Of a stretch of 64,000 nt of DNA, positions 35,280 through 47,439 are shown one piece after another. A program made the position numbers and the translations under genes. Numbering within the stretch: position 1 is the first letter of the stretch; every line of letters begins with the position of its first letter. The notes under the pieces were generated by a model. That model was given only the letters and a program-made list of their open reading frames with translations, was not told the origin of the DNA and made no database searches. The stretch is taken from contig CATQJL010000001.1 in NCBI GenBank assembly GCA_958299035.1, positions 82,089,071 through 82,153,070 of the forward strand. Direction: 5' to 3'. The stretch comes from Cylicocyclus nassatus. Its lineage: Eukaryota > Nematoda > Chromadorea > Rhabditida > Strongylidae.

Positions 35280-35989
35280 TTAGGCGGGTCCGAAAGTTCT
35301 GTCGTTTCATTTTCAAAAATTCGTAACTCCGCGAAATTTCAACGGATTTGCTTGCTTGTGATTTTACTAGAAAGAATAAGTCTTTCGCTCTCAATCGTTG
35401 TTTTGTGGAGCTTCTGTTTCACATTGGGTGCGGAGATAAAAATGGAAAACTAAGACCATGTAAACTTTGATCATTTTAAGTTAGGTCTCCAAAAATCTGG
35501 AATGCTGCAGAAAAATTTGAAATCGTCAGTACTTATGTTTTTTGACCTCCTCTTTGCAGCTGTGAAAAGTTTGCGCTGTTTGGACTTCTCTGTGAGAAGT
35601 TATGATTTTCGCGAAAATTGACAAAATAATCAATTTTGGCGTTTTCCATAGTAAACTCGATACTCATAACTTTTCACAGAGACGTCCAAACAGCACAAAC
35701 TCTTTACAGCTGCAAAGAGGAGTCCAAAAAACTTAAGTGCTGGCGATTTCAAATTTTTCTGCACCATTCCAGATTTTTGGTGACCTAACTTAAAATGGTC
35801 AAAGTTTACATGTTCTTAGTTTTCCATTTTTATCTCCGCACCCAATGTGAAACAGAAGCTCCACGGAACAGCGTTTGAAAGCGAAAGACTTATTCTTTCT
35901 AATAAAATTACAAGCAAGCAAATCCGTTGAAATTTCGCGGAGTTACAAATTTTTGAAAATAAAACGACAGAACTTTTGGTTCAACCTAA
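35280..35989. mobile_element. palindromic mariner-type element, 710 bp
   Basis: Starts TTAGGCGGGTCCGAAAGTTC and ends GAACTTTTGGTTCAACCTAA, with TA outside both ends. The arms are about 325 bp each and mirror each other over nearly the whole length: ACGACAGAAC, AACGGATTTGCTTGC, CACATTGGGTGCGGAGATAA and TTTGCAGCTGT are all found inverted on the other arm. The loop is short, near 35630. No transposase. Confidence 0.9.
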
Positions 35990-35991
35990 TA

Positions 35992-36862
35992 TAAAAGTGA
36001 ATTTTTTTGAAATTCTTTTCGTCCCTTCGTTCAGAGTTTTATTTCTAGGCCCTCTCCGGGACTCTGCAGTAAGGAGAGAGGACCTCAAATGTTTTCTGCA
36101 AAGATTTTTTCCGTTCTCACTGTAGGTAAAAACCTGGAGCATGAGTCAGCTGTACAAGCTGTATTCTAACTAAAGGTGAAAAATTTTCGAAATTCTGCAC
36201 GTAAGAGAGAAACTCATTTATCGATGTACCATTCCGTTACATACTTAAGCAGCAGCTATCCGTCACTAATGAGAAACACTTACATTCTTGCATTTTCCAT
36301 TCTTTCATTAACTTTTCTAGAACCCGATGGCTTCTCTTTCTGCCAATGTGTGCTGTTTCTGCTCGGGGTGGCCTGCTTCTAAGATCCTCCAGCACAATTT
36401 TCGATTATAAATTTTCAACGGTTTGTATTTATGTACTATATCATCGCTCATCCTTGCCGCATAGGTACGACTTCTTTATCTTTGAGTTCGAAAAAAACTA
36501 TAACCACAGCAGTTAGAAGAACGACAATTCTAAAAAAAAGTTCAAAAACATTTAGAAGAACCATCATTTTCAGTGAACTAGGAGCTGGAAGGATGCTCAA
36601 AGAATACTGATGTGCTTTGTTTTCTTCTTCCATGCCTAAGAATTCTAATGTTATTGTTGTCGCACCGGCATGCCCAGAAAAATTAACTCAGAGTCAAGAA
36701 CTGATCCTCTGGCTTACTCTACCCTCTTTCTTCACGAAAAATATTGACATTGTCCCTGATGTTTCAAGCATTTTAGGCTTTATTTTATAGATTTTGAATA
36801 GCTCCTACTTCTTTCAAGGTATGTGAAAGACACCAGAAATCTTTTTTGACAAGATTTCTTAG
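35992..36862. other. no gene seen
   Basis: AT-rich spacer between two elements. Confidence 0.4.
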
Positions 36863-37185
36863 CAGGGCCTGGCACCAGCTGGCACGGGGCAAGCTGGATA
36901 TCGTTTTTGGGGCAAAAAGCAAAGGGGGTTTCGTTTTTGTGGGCGAAGACATACGCAAAATTGGCGGCGACGATCTTTTTTTTTTTTTTTTTTTTTTTTT
37001 AGTCGACGTTTCGTTTTTTGGGGGATTTTGGGGATTTTTTTAGGATTTTAGAGGGGATATCGTTGAGGATCAAAGGGGACTTCGTAAAATTTCCCAAAAG
37101 TCAAGGGGGACTTCGTAAAAATTGGCAAATTTCAAAGGGGACTTCGTTTTCAAAATTCCCTGGTGCCAGCTCGTGCCGAGCCCTG
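36863..37185. mobile_element. MITE, AGGGCTCGGCAC family, copy with both ends
   Basis: The left end CAGGGCCTGGCACCAGCTGG and right end CTGGTGCCAGCTCGTGCCGA then GCCCTG are inverted. Inside are CTGGATATCGTTTTTGGGGC and repeated GGGGACTTCGT words. A 25-base T tract lies at 36976-37000. Related copies: 10530 (fragment), 44348-44570 and the one hosting the RTE element at 54163. Confidence 0.8.
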
Positions 37186-38227
37186 TTTCTTAGTAAATTT
37201 GTTAGTCCGTAAAATCCCCTTGTGGGAAAATCTAACTACAGTAATACAATCCAAGCGTTGCACTTCGCAAATTTCTATTACTTTCTTATTCCCCACGGCT
37301 TTGTGTGTGATGACTTATTGCTTAACACATTTCTTGCAATCGTAACTATTTATCAAGAAGTTTTTTGATCTATGATAAATTCTTCTAATCCCTATTTCCC
37401 TATGTATCCACGATCGCGTTTGAAGAACGATAACAAATGGTTTTAGAAGACATATACCAATAGCTAATTCGGTTTTACAGAATTGCCTCAAAAAAGCTCT
37501 TTCCTTTGGGTATGTCTTTAGCCTTTGTAAAGACTTATCGATCGGATTTTCAAATTCATTTTTTCATTGAATTCTCAAGCAATTTTATGCTTTGCTCAGC
37601 ATTCCCCCTATAGTACTCTGCATAATCTTGCGAGCACTATATTTTTCCTGTTCGCTCTTCTAAAGTTTCTTTTTCGAGGAAAACGAAAAATCCAAGGCGC
37701 TTAGAGAGAACTTAGCAAAAATTACTCACAATCACTGCTCCAATAAGATTTTTCCACTCCATTCATCTCTTGTATGATATCATATAATTCATTGTGTGCC
37801 CATCCTCTTTCGCACCATAAATATATTTTTCGTCTGTAAGTAATCAAATGCACTATCCAGAAGTGTTCCACTGCATCTTATAATAGGATTGATGACGTGG
37901 AAATCCATTTCTTGAAAGGATTTGCATAATCTTTCGAGGGAATATTCTGCTTGGTCATTCGTAGTTCTGAAGCGCACGAAGGGAAGAACTTTGTATGTGG
38001 AGATGAGTGGTTGAAGAAAGTTTTTGAAAAATGAATATCATGGGGGAGAATGAGAAGTTACTGTACTCCAGATTAGTTGATTTTGAGTTCAATAAGTGAA
38101 GATTTATTCAGTCTTAATATTATCATCTTCTATCATCTCTTTAAATTCTTACTGGAGTATATTATACCATTTCTAGTATTATTTCATATCACCAGAAAAC
38201 GTTCTCCGATAAAAAATGTTATTTATA
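37186..38227. other. no gene seen
   Basis: AT-rich spacer without clear structure. Confidence 0.4.
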
Positions 38228-39247
38228 TTAGGTCGTTTCAAAAGTAATTTCGCTTTTTTCAAACGGGCACCACATTTGACGGAACAAAGCTTTCTAAGAG
38301 ATCTTGGAGGCATTAGATGCAGAATTTCATACTCTTTCTCATGATTATGAAATTGTTGCAAAATAGTCGATGAGCTTTCAGAAAATAACCAAAATCTGCG
38401 ACCCATGCTTTTTCAGATGGTCAAGTTTCGCGATTTTTCAAAACTTTCATATCAGTCCTCAGAAGGAGTTCAAGTGACGCCTTTACAGAGCAAACCCTAC
38501 AGAATGCAAAACTACTTTTTTCTCCTTTCCATAGCTTGTCCTACATTTTTTACAGAATTTTAACTGATGCTACCGATTTCCATACTTGGGCAGCTAAATC
38601 CTCGTAGAACATCAAAAGAAGAGCAGTTTGCGCACTATTCAATGCAGCATTTTCTCCCCTTTCTAAAAGGTATTTTTTGTTTCCGATTCGTTTAGTTTCC
38701 GGGGAGAAATCATCATAACTCATTTCTTTAGCGAGCCCCAGGCTGTAGCCGAAAAACTCGAAATTTGATATTTCAAACCCGTAAGCTCTCATTTGCTTTA
38801 TAAAATCAATATTAAGTCATATATCATTTAAAGAGCTTGAAACTCCGAGTAATTACTGATGTTTGATGCGATTGTGGCTGAGGTGGGCCTGCCAAAATCC
38901 GATGGTTCTGTTAAAAAATCTTTTAAAAAGTTACGGCGAGATACGAGAAAGAGAAAAAAGTAGTACTGTATTCTATAAGGTTTACTCTATCGAATGGTTA
39001 CTCCAACTCCTTCTGAGGACTGATACGAAAGTTTTAAAAAATCATGAAACTTGACCATCTCAAAAAGCATGGGTCGCAGATTTTGGTTATTTTCTGAAAG
39101 CACATTGACTGTTTTGCAACAATTTCATAACCATTAGAAAGAGAATGAAATTCTGCATCGAATGCTTCCAAGATCTTTTAGAAACCTTTGTTCCATCAAA
39201 TGTGGCGCCCGCTTGAAAAAAGCGAAATTACTTTTGAAACGACCTAA
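38228..39247. mobile_element. palindromic mariner-type element, 1020 bp
   Basis: Begins TTAGGTCGTTTCAAAAGTAA and ends with its reverse complement, flanked by TA. The arms are about 440 bp and highly similar: CCACATTTGA, ATGCAGAATTTCAT, TTTCAGAAAATAACCAAAAT, CTGCGACCCATGC and CAGTCCTCAGAAGGAGTT all recur inverted. The loop (about 38570-38810) is related to the loop of the element at 48450-49457. No transposase motif. Confidence 0.9.
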
Positions 39248-39562
39248 TATAAACACATTGCTAAGTATTGGAGCAAACTTTCTATATAAAGGCAAATTAT
39301 ATGAGAATTCAAAAGCAAAAAAGGAATTTTGTTACTTTTTAGTAATTAGATTCTGATTGTCACACTTTTAGCCTCGGTTTTTGGCTTGCTTCACATCAAA
39401 ATTTAATCATCAAATTTCACCCTTTGTTTCCCTTTCGAGAAAAATTGTGAGGAAAAGTTCTCAAAATATCGTGAGATACTAAACTACATAGATATCTTCC
39501 TTTAAAATTCTGCTGAGATATCGAATACTACCATTCTACAGAGTTTTTTCTATGGTAGCAGT
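39248..39562. other. no gene seen
   Basis: Short AT-rich spacer. Confidence 0.35.
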
Positions 39563-39790
39563 CTTCTTACTCTTCTTCTTATTCTCCTTCCCTCTTCCTT
39601 CTTCCTTCATCATCATCTCTTCTTTTATTCTTTCTCTTCTTCTTCACTCCTCCTTTCTTCTTTTTCCTCTTCTTTTCTTTTTCTCCTTCCTCCCATCTTC
39701 TTCCTTGTTCTCTCCATTCCTCCTTCTTCCTTCTTCTCCTTCTTCTTCTTCTTGCTTCTTGCTTCCTGCTTTCTCTTCTTCTTATTTTTT
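39563..39790 (+). repeat. polypyrimidine CTT/CTTCC tract
   Basis: About 230 bp composed almost wholly of C and T on this strand (TTCTTCTT, CCTTCC and TTCTCC words). The frames across it are simple-sequence products. Confidence 0.9.
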
Positions 39791-39936
39791 AGAACCAAAT
39801 TGGTCGAACTGAAGTCGAAACAAGCAAGCAAACACTACATTTATTACCATTTCGTTAATTAAAGGAATAATGAAATGACGAAGAACTGAATCATATCACT
39901 TTTATAACTTGTGCCAAACATCACTTCCTGGGTGGA

Positions 39937-40056
39937 GGAACGAACACCTCAATTAGGCACCGCCTCCGTGGACTACTGGTCCCAACACGATGCACAACAG
40001 TGGGACGAAAGGACCAACAGCCCGCGGAGGCGGTACCTAATTGAGGTGTTCGTTCC
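39937..40056. mobile_element. 120 bp palindromic MITE
   Basis: The ends GGAACGAACACCTCAATTAG and CTAATTGAGGTGTTCGTTCC are perfect inverted repeats. The pairing continues inward with ACCGCCTCCG and CGGAGGCGGT. No convincing target duplication and no second copy seen here. Confidence 0.85.
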
Positions 40057-40927
40057 TTCACCCTCCCTTCCTCTTTCTCTCATAATTCTCATTCTCATTA
40101 TAATCCGTGTTTGTGAGAGCATCAAAAGTTCTTCATATCCCTGAATCCTTAAATCAAGTTCCTTGTTCTTTGTATGTTGTGCGCATTACTATAAGTTCTA
40201 TGCAAATGCCATATACTTTTTTCCTTGGATAATATAGTTTCCTTCTCAAACAACATGTAATTCGCCCTGATAACAGGATAAAGCAGAGCTCAAGCTCGAA
40301 ATGCTATTCTCGTTGCTCTTGAGCCTGCAGCATTTCATAACTTTCTAAAAAACTTGAGTGGAAGGTTTAGTTAGCCAAGTTTGAGCTCATTAGGGCCATA
40401 TCTAGCGTTTATTTTTTATTTTTTTATTTTATCTCTGCATACAATGATGCGCCAAACGAACGTGATAGTTCAATAAGTTTGTCTCGCTTCAAAATAAATG
40501 ATGAGAAATAAAGAGCTAATTTCTCGAAAGATCAAACTATATAGTAAAAAGAAAATTTGTAGCCTACACTCAATAGGATTATAGATGTAAGTATGATGAG
40601 GAAGGATGGTTGTCATGCTGCAGCCATGGTGTGAATAACCTTTGAGTTATCACTCTCAAGCGAAAAAAGAGAAAGACACCTGAGCGAATGGGCTAATCCA
40701 TGCGTGCCCAGGCGGGTTAACCTCTTTGAGTTTTCTCTTACATCGCTCCCATGGATAGAAAGGCAGCAAAATATAAAAGAATTTGTACGATAGGCCTATG
40801 AGTGAGGCTAAATAAAGTTAAGGAGAGAATCAAAGTGGTTTGATTTTTGGGGAAGCTAGCTCTTGCACATATATTAGTAAACACAAAACACTCAAAACAA
40901 AATCCAAATCAACTATAACAGAGGAAA
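40057..40927. other. no gene seen
   Basis: AT-rich spacer. It may include the 3' untranslated tail of the LINE remnant that follows, at its right edge. Confidence 0.35.
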
Positions 40928-41278
40928 TTAAGTGATCTCAGAATATTTTACTTGCATTAAATTAAGTGCATTAATTCTGCGTTTAAAAGCAGCTACAGTG
41001 GGAGCTTGCAGCGGGGTACATGGTAATGCACGAAGCCAGCGAGGAATTCTATAAAAAAAACTGTTGAACACAAAGCGAAAACGTTTTCTTAAAATACGTG
41101 AATAATAAATGCTAAACCCACCATTTCTACTAGTCGGTCTGAAAATCCAGTACTTACTCGCACTGAGTCTAAGCTCTTTGCGAATGAGTCGAAAAGCAAA
41201 GACAAGATCTAGATATACACGTCTATGTTCTAAACTCTTCATTGCCAAGGACCTGAGTCGAGTCTCGTAAGTGGGCAT
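40928..41278 (-). pseudogene. C-terminal tail of a CR1-type LINE reverse transcriptase
   Basis: The minus-strand frame reads MPTYETRLRSLAMKSLEHRR, then an (R)VYLDLVFAFRLIR stretch and later RIPRWLRALP and APTVAAFKRRIN. In CR1/Jockey-like LINEs the end of ORF2, after the reverse transcriptase, has this order: a PTYE.RL..L...SLE.RR block, a DL....K block, a conserved R-rich strand, W..LP and FK..L. The catalytic reverse transcriptase, endonuclease and ORF1 are absent, as expected of the common 5'-truncated copies. The frame is open and ends normally. Confidence 0.7.
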
Positions 41279-41374
41279 TTCAACAAAGTTGAACTTTCGT
41301 CGGCACCTTTATGTGTTTATGTTTATGGATATTTATGTTTATGTGTTTATGGATACCTTCGCTACACTTACTTT

Positions 41375-41490
41375 ATTCCTTCTTTCATGCTTACGATTCT
41401 CCTTCACAATTGAGTTTCGAGAAAAAATATTCACCTAGTTTTCGTGTAATGATAAGAACGAAGTGGAAATTAGGTACAATTTTTTCTTTC
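41375..41490 (+). repeat. dispersed repeat, copy 2 (partner at 4275-4405)
   Basis: Same ordered blocks as the copy at 4275-4405, ending TGATAAGAACGAAGTGGAAA then TTAGGTA. It lies directly upstream of the LINE tail on the other strand. Confidence 0.55.
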
Positions 41491-43533
41491 CTTTGTTTTT
41501 TTCTTTCCTTCCCCATTTATAATGCCTCAAGAACACAAGCCATGCACTTCATAGAAGGTCTTCCTAAGGTCGGAACATGATTGAAGTGTAAATGGACCCT
41601 AAATGGTCCCTTGAGCATCTTCAGCACATTCCTTACTATCATGGTGATAGATTAATATCCTGTTGTTCATGGTGAAATGCACTAAATTCCCAGCTTATGA
41701 ATCAGTCACTGTGAACAGTAGGCTGATATACTACATTGTAATAGGGACTAAAAATGGAAATTTTCCAAGCCTCTAATCTCATTTTTTGGTTCGGCGAAAT
41801 TTGACAAGCGGAATATGAGTTATGAAAATTAGCAGCCTACTATTACCTTTCAAATACCTTTTGTAGAATTTAATTGCTTTTGGAGCATGTGATTTTGTCG
41901 AAAAACTGGAAAATATTTGAAACTTCACTCGTAAGTATTCGTTTTGATATTTATGAAAACTTAAGGTTTCTTATTAGAATGTGTTGCTTTTCACCTCAAA
42001 GAAGTTTCCAAAGAGTTTTTTTGGCAATATACTCTAAGTGTATTTGAAATTTTTCAAAAATTTTTTGGATATCTCCCAAACTTACATATATTTTCAGGAA
42101 TTTCACTTTCTATCAAGTGCTTCCTCTCACCACAATGCAAAAGCAAATTTCAATTTAACTGGTTTTCCATGTAGTGGCTCTCAATTTAGCACTCACCAAG
42201 TGAATGTGAACGTCAAGTGGCTGAACTTTTGGCGAATTTGGCAAAGTTTTCGACACAAATACAGCACTTTTAGACCTATATGGGCTCATACATGCGGGCG
42301 ATGTCGAAATGTGGTAAAAAATGAAAGCTGCCTTTTCATAATGAAGTTGCATGAAAAAGATGGACTTAATGAGTTGGGTTCAACAAAACTAAACTTTTGC
42401 AGTCTCCAATGACGTCAAAAATCTCATAAGCTTCTAGCCAACACATTGTTCGAGCAGCAAAGCAAAAGCAGTGCAAGTAAAGTTAGTTTATTAATAATTT
42501 AGTTTTCCAACTTTTTAGCTTGTGGAGCATTCAGAACGCTACAAAAAATAAGCGTAAATGATTTATCTAGCATTGAAAATTGACTTCTTTGAGTCCTTGC
42601 AAAATCTGGTGCGCTTGTATATAGAAAGCATCACTTATTATCACTACGAGACTCTAGGATTCTTTCAGACTGCCTTTTTTCTGACGATCTCCAACGGTCA
42701 CGTAGGCTTTTTATAAAATCATCAGAAATAAACAGAACAAAAAACTGAGTTGGAAAAGCAAGATTTATATAGCAATCAAACTCTCAACATTTTATGTTCA
42801 AGTGATTGAAAACACAAGATATAACGAACTTTAATTTGTGCTGGCCTTTAAAATATGGGGTAACTTCTTTCTGTAATTTAAGGTCAAAACACTCGAAACG
42901 TAAGACATTTTTTCGTTCGTTAATTTTTAGTTTGGCGAAAACCGAGTAGCTTTCATTTATGATCCCTCGCAAATAAAATACTCGAGTCAAAACGTGCATG
43001 TACCGTAATCCCACCGTAATCCCTTCCTTTCACAGTAATCATAGTTTGGCGGATAGTTTATCATACTCTTTTTCTAGTTCCGAATTCCAGAAACATCTTG
43101 TGGATTTCAGATTTGATTCATACCTCAAGCTGATGAAATTTAGACAACGACATGGTTGATGCCGCAAATGCACACCTAGCCATCAAATACGACGTTTTGT
43201 GCATATAACCAAATTTTTGATTAGTTTATAGAATTTTTTCTCTGCCTCTTTTTGTGCATCTTTCTTCCATTTTTCTTTAGTATGTGCTTCGGCACCATCT
43301 CTGCTCTGCGCTAGAGTGATGCCTCTAGCTTTCCAACAAATGTTAAAAAAATTTTAGGTGGAAAAATTCTTTTAAAACTTTTCATGTGCAGACTCAATTA
43401 TGTAGAGCTTGAAAATTTCAAAAATCTTTTTTAAAAAAAGGTTAAATGCTTGAAGTTCTGCCAATCCCCTACAAAATGTGAAGGAGCTAAGATTAACTGT
43501 CAAAATGATAAATTGTTGAGGTGTTGTGAACGA
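41491..43533. other. no gene seen
   Basis: One + frame (42038-42412) is open but starts at TTG and has no recognisable domain. The rest is AT-rich. Confidence 0.35.
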
Positions 43534-43637
43534 CTGCACTCAGAAATTCCCAAGTCACAATTTAACCGAGGTCACAAGGTTGGCCTTCGCCTACTCCCCA
43601 ATGGTGACTAATATGTGACTTGGGAATTTTGAGTACA
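43534..43637. mobile_element. small inverted-repeat MITE
   Basis: CACTCAGAAATTCCCAAGTC then AC at the left mirrors GTGACTTGGGAATTTTGAGT at the right. Total about 104 bp. The class is unknown because the target duplication is unclear. Confidence 0.7.
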
Positions 43638-44347
43638 TTTACGGGAACAACAAGGGATCTATTTATCAATGTAATAGTAAAGGGCGTGCTCAAAAGCGCT
43701 CTTGGGAACAAATGGTGTTTCTTTCGTTCACTTTTCATTCGTTTTCCAGTCCTCAAGGTAATCGGAATGGCTGCAAAAAAATTATAAATTTCATATAAAA
43801 CGATCATAAAGTTCAAAATTCAAGTATCATAGAGTTCAAAATTTCAAAAGTATTCCAATTCAAAATTTTTTCACCAAAAAACCAAATTTTCTCATATTCG
43901 CGCACATTAAGAAAACTGGGGTTTCTCACTTCTTTGCGGATTTCTTTCATAGCGAAATAAATTCTATTGAAACAGATTTTATATCCCAATTCTCACTGAA
44001 GTGCTCTTTCCAGAGGTACCGTATACTGGATAAAAAGTTGTCTGCAGCATCTGTGGGAGCCGCAAAACCGACCGAAATTTTTTATTAGCCGACCTAATAG
44101 AAATTTTATATTTCTAATAGTGCCGCTCTTTGAAAAATTTTTAGCTTTTTCACTTTTCTTAGCGGCACCTGTGTCCTTGAATACAAAAGCCTATTTGTTG
44201 TTGCTTTACTTCTCTCAAAAGTTAAGCATTTAGGATAAAATTCATGCATTTTCTATAGGCCTCTAGATTTGCAACTTTTGGAAAGTCTCTCGCATTTTAT
44301 CCTTCTTGGATTCTTTAGGGACCTGATTTTAAGGCGGAGGGACTTTG
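43638..44347. other. no gene seen
   Basis: AT-rich spacer. Confidence 0.35.
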
Positions 44348-44570
44348 AGGGCTCGGCACGAGGTGGCTCTTAGTCCCCCTTGACTTTCGCGAATTTTTAC
44401 GAACTCCCCTTTACCCTAAACCCTAGACGTAAAAAGCCCTCAAAAAACGAAAGGTCGACTAAAAAACTTAGCAATTTTTGTGTCTTTTCGGGCTCAAAAA
44501 CGATAATCCCCTTGCTTTTTGTCCCAAAAACGATATCCAGCTTGCTTAGAAGCCACCTTGCTGAGCTCTG
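44348..44570. mobile_element. MITE, AGGGCTCGGCAC family, copy 3
   Basis: AGGGCTCGGCACGAGGTGGC at the left and GCCACCTTGCTGAGCTCTG at the right. Internal words AACGATATCCAGCTTGC and GTCGACTAAAAAAC match the copies at 36863 and 57600. Confidence 0.8.
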
Positions 44571-46095
44571 ACCTTAATTTAATCATTTTATTCAATTTCC
44601 TTCCCATCAAAAGCTGAATGAGCAATCACAGCTCGATAGACGTTATCCGTCTCTTCCGATGACACCTCGACTCACTGATCCATCAAAGTGCTGCGATTTT
44701 ACGGATTCGTCAATCTTCTTCTCACTCTCGGCTCCTGGACAGCTCACACAATCTCTGTGCTTTTGTTCCGTTCCTTTAATTAATGAGGTGTGCTCGATCT
44801 AAAGGGGGCTCAATCCATGGCCTGCAATTTCTCAGCGGCTCGTCATCTCCTCTCAGCCCCATCGGTCACACCTTCTTCCGCACGCGCTCTCAAGTTAATC
44901 CCTCATCTCAACACCCATTGTTGTGTGTAATCCTATATAATTATATTTTTCTTGCTATGTGAATGACGAAACATCTTCTTAATCCCATGGATCATTCATA
45001 AGCTTCTGTTTACTCAACCATTCATTCTTTTGTTCTATTTACTGGCATTTCTCCCGTTTCTCCACACCAGTCATTCTTCGAAACATGCAGTATCATTTTA
45101 TTAGGTGGATTCGTAAATCTTGCACTAAAAATTGGGAAGAATCACAATCCTTTCTAACTGCAAAAGGTCTTTCACTTCGATATATAATAGATAGAGAAAA
45201 TCTAGTACTTTCCAAAAATCCACTTCTTGATACGAAATACATCACTGCTATATCGCAGTGATAAAAGCTGATAAAGGAATGCAATCGAAAAGGTGGCTTT
45301 TGAATTTGCTTGCTAAAATTGCCCAAACTATTGAACGTCTAAAAATTTTATTTCCCTTCTGAATTTATGACATGCCTTGTCTGAGAGAAATCTCTACGCT
45401 TTCTTGATAAACCGAAAAAGCCCGAACAACTTCCGATCTATGCTACGGGAAATAGTAATGTGCCTGGAAAAAATTAGTTGCACATTTTGGAAACCAATAT
45501 TTCAATATTTTCAGTGCAAGATTATATCAGCTCAATATTCCTTGATAGAGTTTATGTCCGTTTACTTTTCTAAACCTTTATCGTCCACTTTTTATTCATA
45601 AATCAACTCATGCATTTTTCATCGCTTTCATCTTCGTCAACCTAATTTCATTTACAAATCAGTTACCATCTGAACAATATTTTTTGCAATAGTTCTATCT
45701 TACTCAACATATACATCATTTATTTATTCTTTTGGTCTTCGTCCCTTCTTTTTTATCAAAAAAAGATAATAAGACATTATCAGAATAAGTTGGTAAAACA
45801 GTTTAACACACAAAAACCATTTATACAATTTCTCTATCACCAAGTTGTTTCATCAGCCAGTCATTTGAGCATTTACCTAGCAGCTCCCTTTTACATACAC
45901 TTACTCACACCATTTTTTCCGGTCTTTCTTCATCTTTCCATTCACTTACTCAATAGGTAAAGCAGTTCTCTATTTTTATATTCAATCACTCGTTCGTTCT
46001 GAAGTCATTCACTTATCCCATTCGCCATTGCCTGACCAAAAATACTAGTTTTCGTCATTCTGCAGTTGTTAACTTCATTCATTCACTTAACCTTG
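44571..46095. other. no gene seen; CATT/CACTTACTC-rich stretch
   Basis: 45600-46090 is rich in TCATTCACTTACTC words, a simple-sequence bias. No gene. Confidence 0.4.
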
Positions 46096-46260
46096 GATTC
46101 AACTGGCTTGGCGGCTGGAAGGCGGGGTTTAGTGACCTAATTAAGGCCGCTCACGACCGCGACGCAGTCTTCGTTTCTCCGGCGCTCGTGCTCTCTGTTT
46201 ATTACCTAGCCTTGACTAGGTCACGAAGCTCCGCCTTCCAGCCGCCAAGCCGGTTGAATC
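46096..46260 (+). mobile_element. GC-rich foldback MITE, copy E
   Basis: GATTCAACTGGCTTGGCGGC and GCCGCCAAGCCGGTTGAATC are perfect or near-perfect inverted ends. The arms continue TGGAAGGCGGGG and CCGCCTTCCA, and TTAATTAAGGC occurs inside. Confidence 0.95.
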
Positions 46261-47029
46261 TTTCATTTTCATTTACATAGGAAACCCTATGTGAAAATTA
46301 TAACACTGAACAACAGTACATGCCAAAAGTTACGACAGATCAATAAAAAACAATCGTGAACACGTGCAAAGAAAAAGAACAATAGTGATTATGAATATTC
46401 AGATGAAGAAAGTAGATAGCTCTTAAGGACGGTTTTAAAATGAGAAAATCTAACTGGAAGGACTTGCATTCTGATGAGTTTATCAAGGTCGCGAGAGACT
46501 CAAAGGGTTTTATTCATTATAAGGCATTCATTATTCTTTTATCCAGCTTTTATATTCATATTTTTCTACTCATTTGCTCAATCGTTCATACCTACATTCA
46601 TTCATTCATTCATCTTTTCATTCAATCCTTTATCAGATTCTCCAATTATTATTCCCTCCATTCATGTATTCGTTTATTCTTCATTCATTTTCGCACCAAA
46701 CACCAAGTGGAGCTTACTCAAAAATGTCAAATTTTGTACACACCGTTGCTTCGCTTTTTCCCTTGTTCTTGTTCCATTTTCTGAACAAATGAATGTTTTA
46801 GCAGCGCCTAGCAAATAAATCCTGGCTCTACAAAATGTCAACTTTGCAAAATGCAACAAAGAGCAAAAGAGTGGGCGACTCGAGGAAATTGGCTGACTTT
46901 GTTTTCGCAAAAGCAAATTTGTGACTCCTGTGGCTCACATGCAATAAAGTCATGTGCGCTCTTCGTTCTTTTAGCATTTTAATGCTTACACTTCCCTAAT
47001 GAATATAAGCTTAGGCAAATAGATGTACC
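46261..47029. other. no gene seen; CATT microsatellite-like region
   Basis: 46580-46700 is rich in CATTCATTCATT. The overlapping + frames there are translations of that simple sequence. Confidence 0.45.
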
Positions 47030-47031
47030 TA

Positions 47032-47437
47032 CAGTTGTATTGGTGGAAGCCGGCCAAAATTTTGGGATTTGCGGATTTAGTTATAATTTCTTCTAAAGCA
47101 ACTTTATTTGGAATCTGTAAGAAGATTTGGCTTCAGCTTGATGAGAAGAAATTTCTTAGATATTACGCCCGTAGTCCATGGTGATACGGTAGACATATGA
47201 TACTACTTTGTTATTTTCAAAATTTGTTCATATGAGCAACAATACATGTTGATAATCTCATAACAGATGCCGATACAATGGAAAACGGGCATAGTGTATA
47301 TAAAAAGATTCGTCTCATCAAGCTGAAACCAAATTTTTTTGCAGATTCCAAATAAAATTATTTTAGAAGAAGTTATAACCAAATCCCGCAAGTCCCGCAA
47401 ATCCCGCAATTTTGCCCGAATTCCACCGACACAACTG
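47032..47437. mobile_element. Tc1-like element, 406 bp, flanked by TA
   Basis: Ends CAGTTGTATTGGTGGAA and TTCCACCGACACAACTG. TA lies on each side (47030-47031 and 47438-47439). The inverted arms are about 115 bp: GGGATTTGCGG, TTATAA(T/C)TTCTTCTAAA, TATTTGGAATCTG and CAGCTTGATGAG occur in both. CAGT ends and a TA target are usual for Tc1-type elements. No transposase. Confidence 0.85.
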
Positions 47438-47439
47438 TA

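Noticed and set aside
39911..40144. 77-codon + frame
   Set aside because: Runs through the palindromic MITE at 39937-40056 and is explained by it.
46440..46818. Overlapping 114-codon frames
   Set aside because: Translation of CATT-rich simple sequence.
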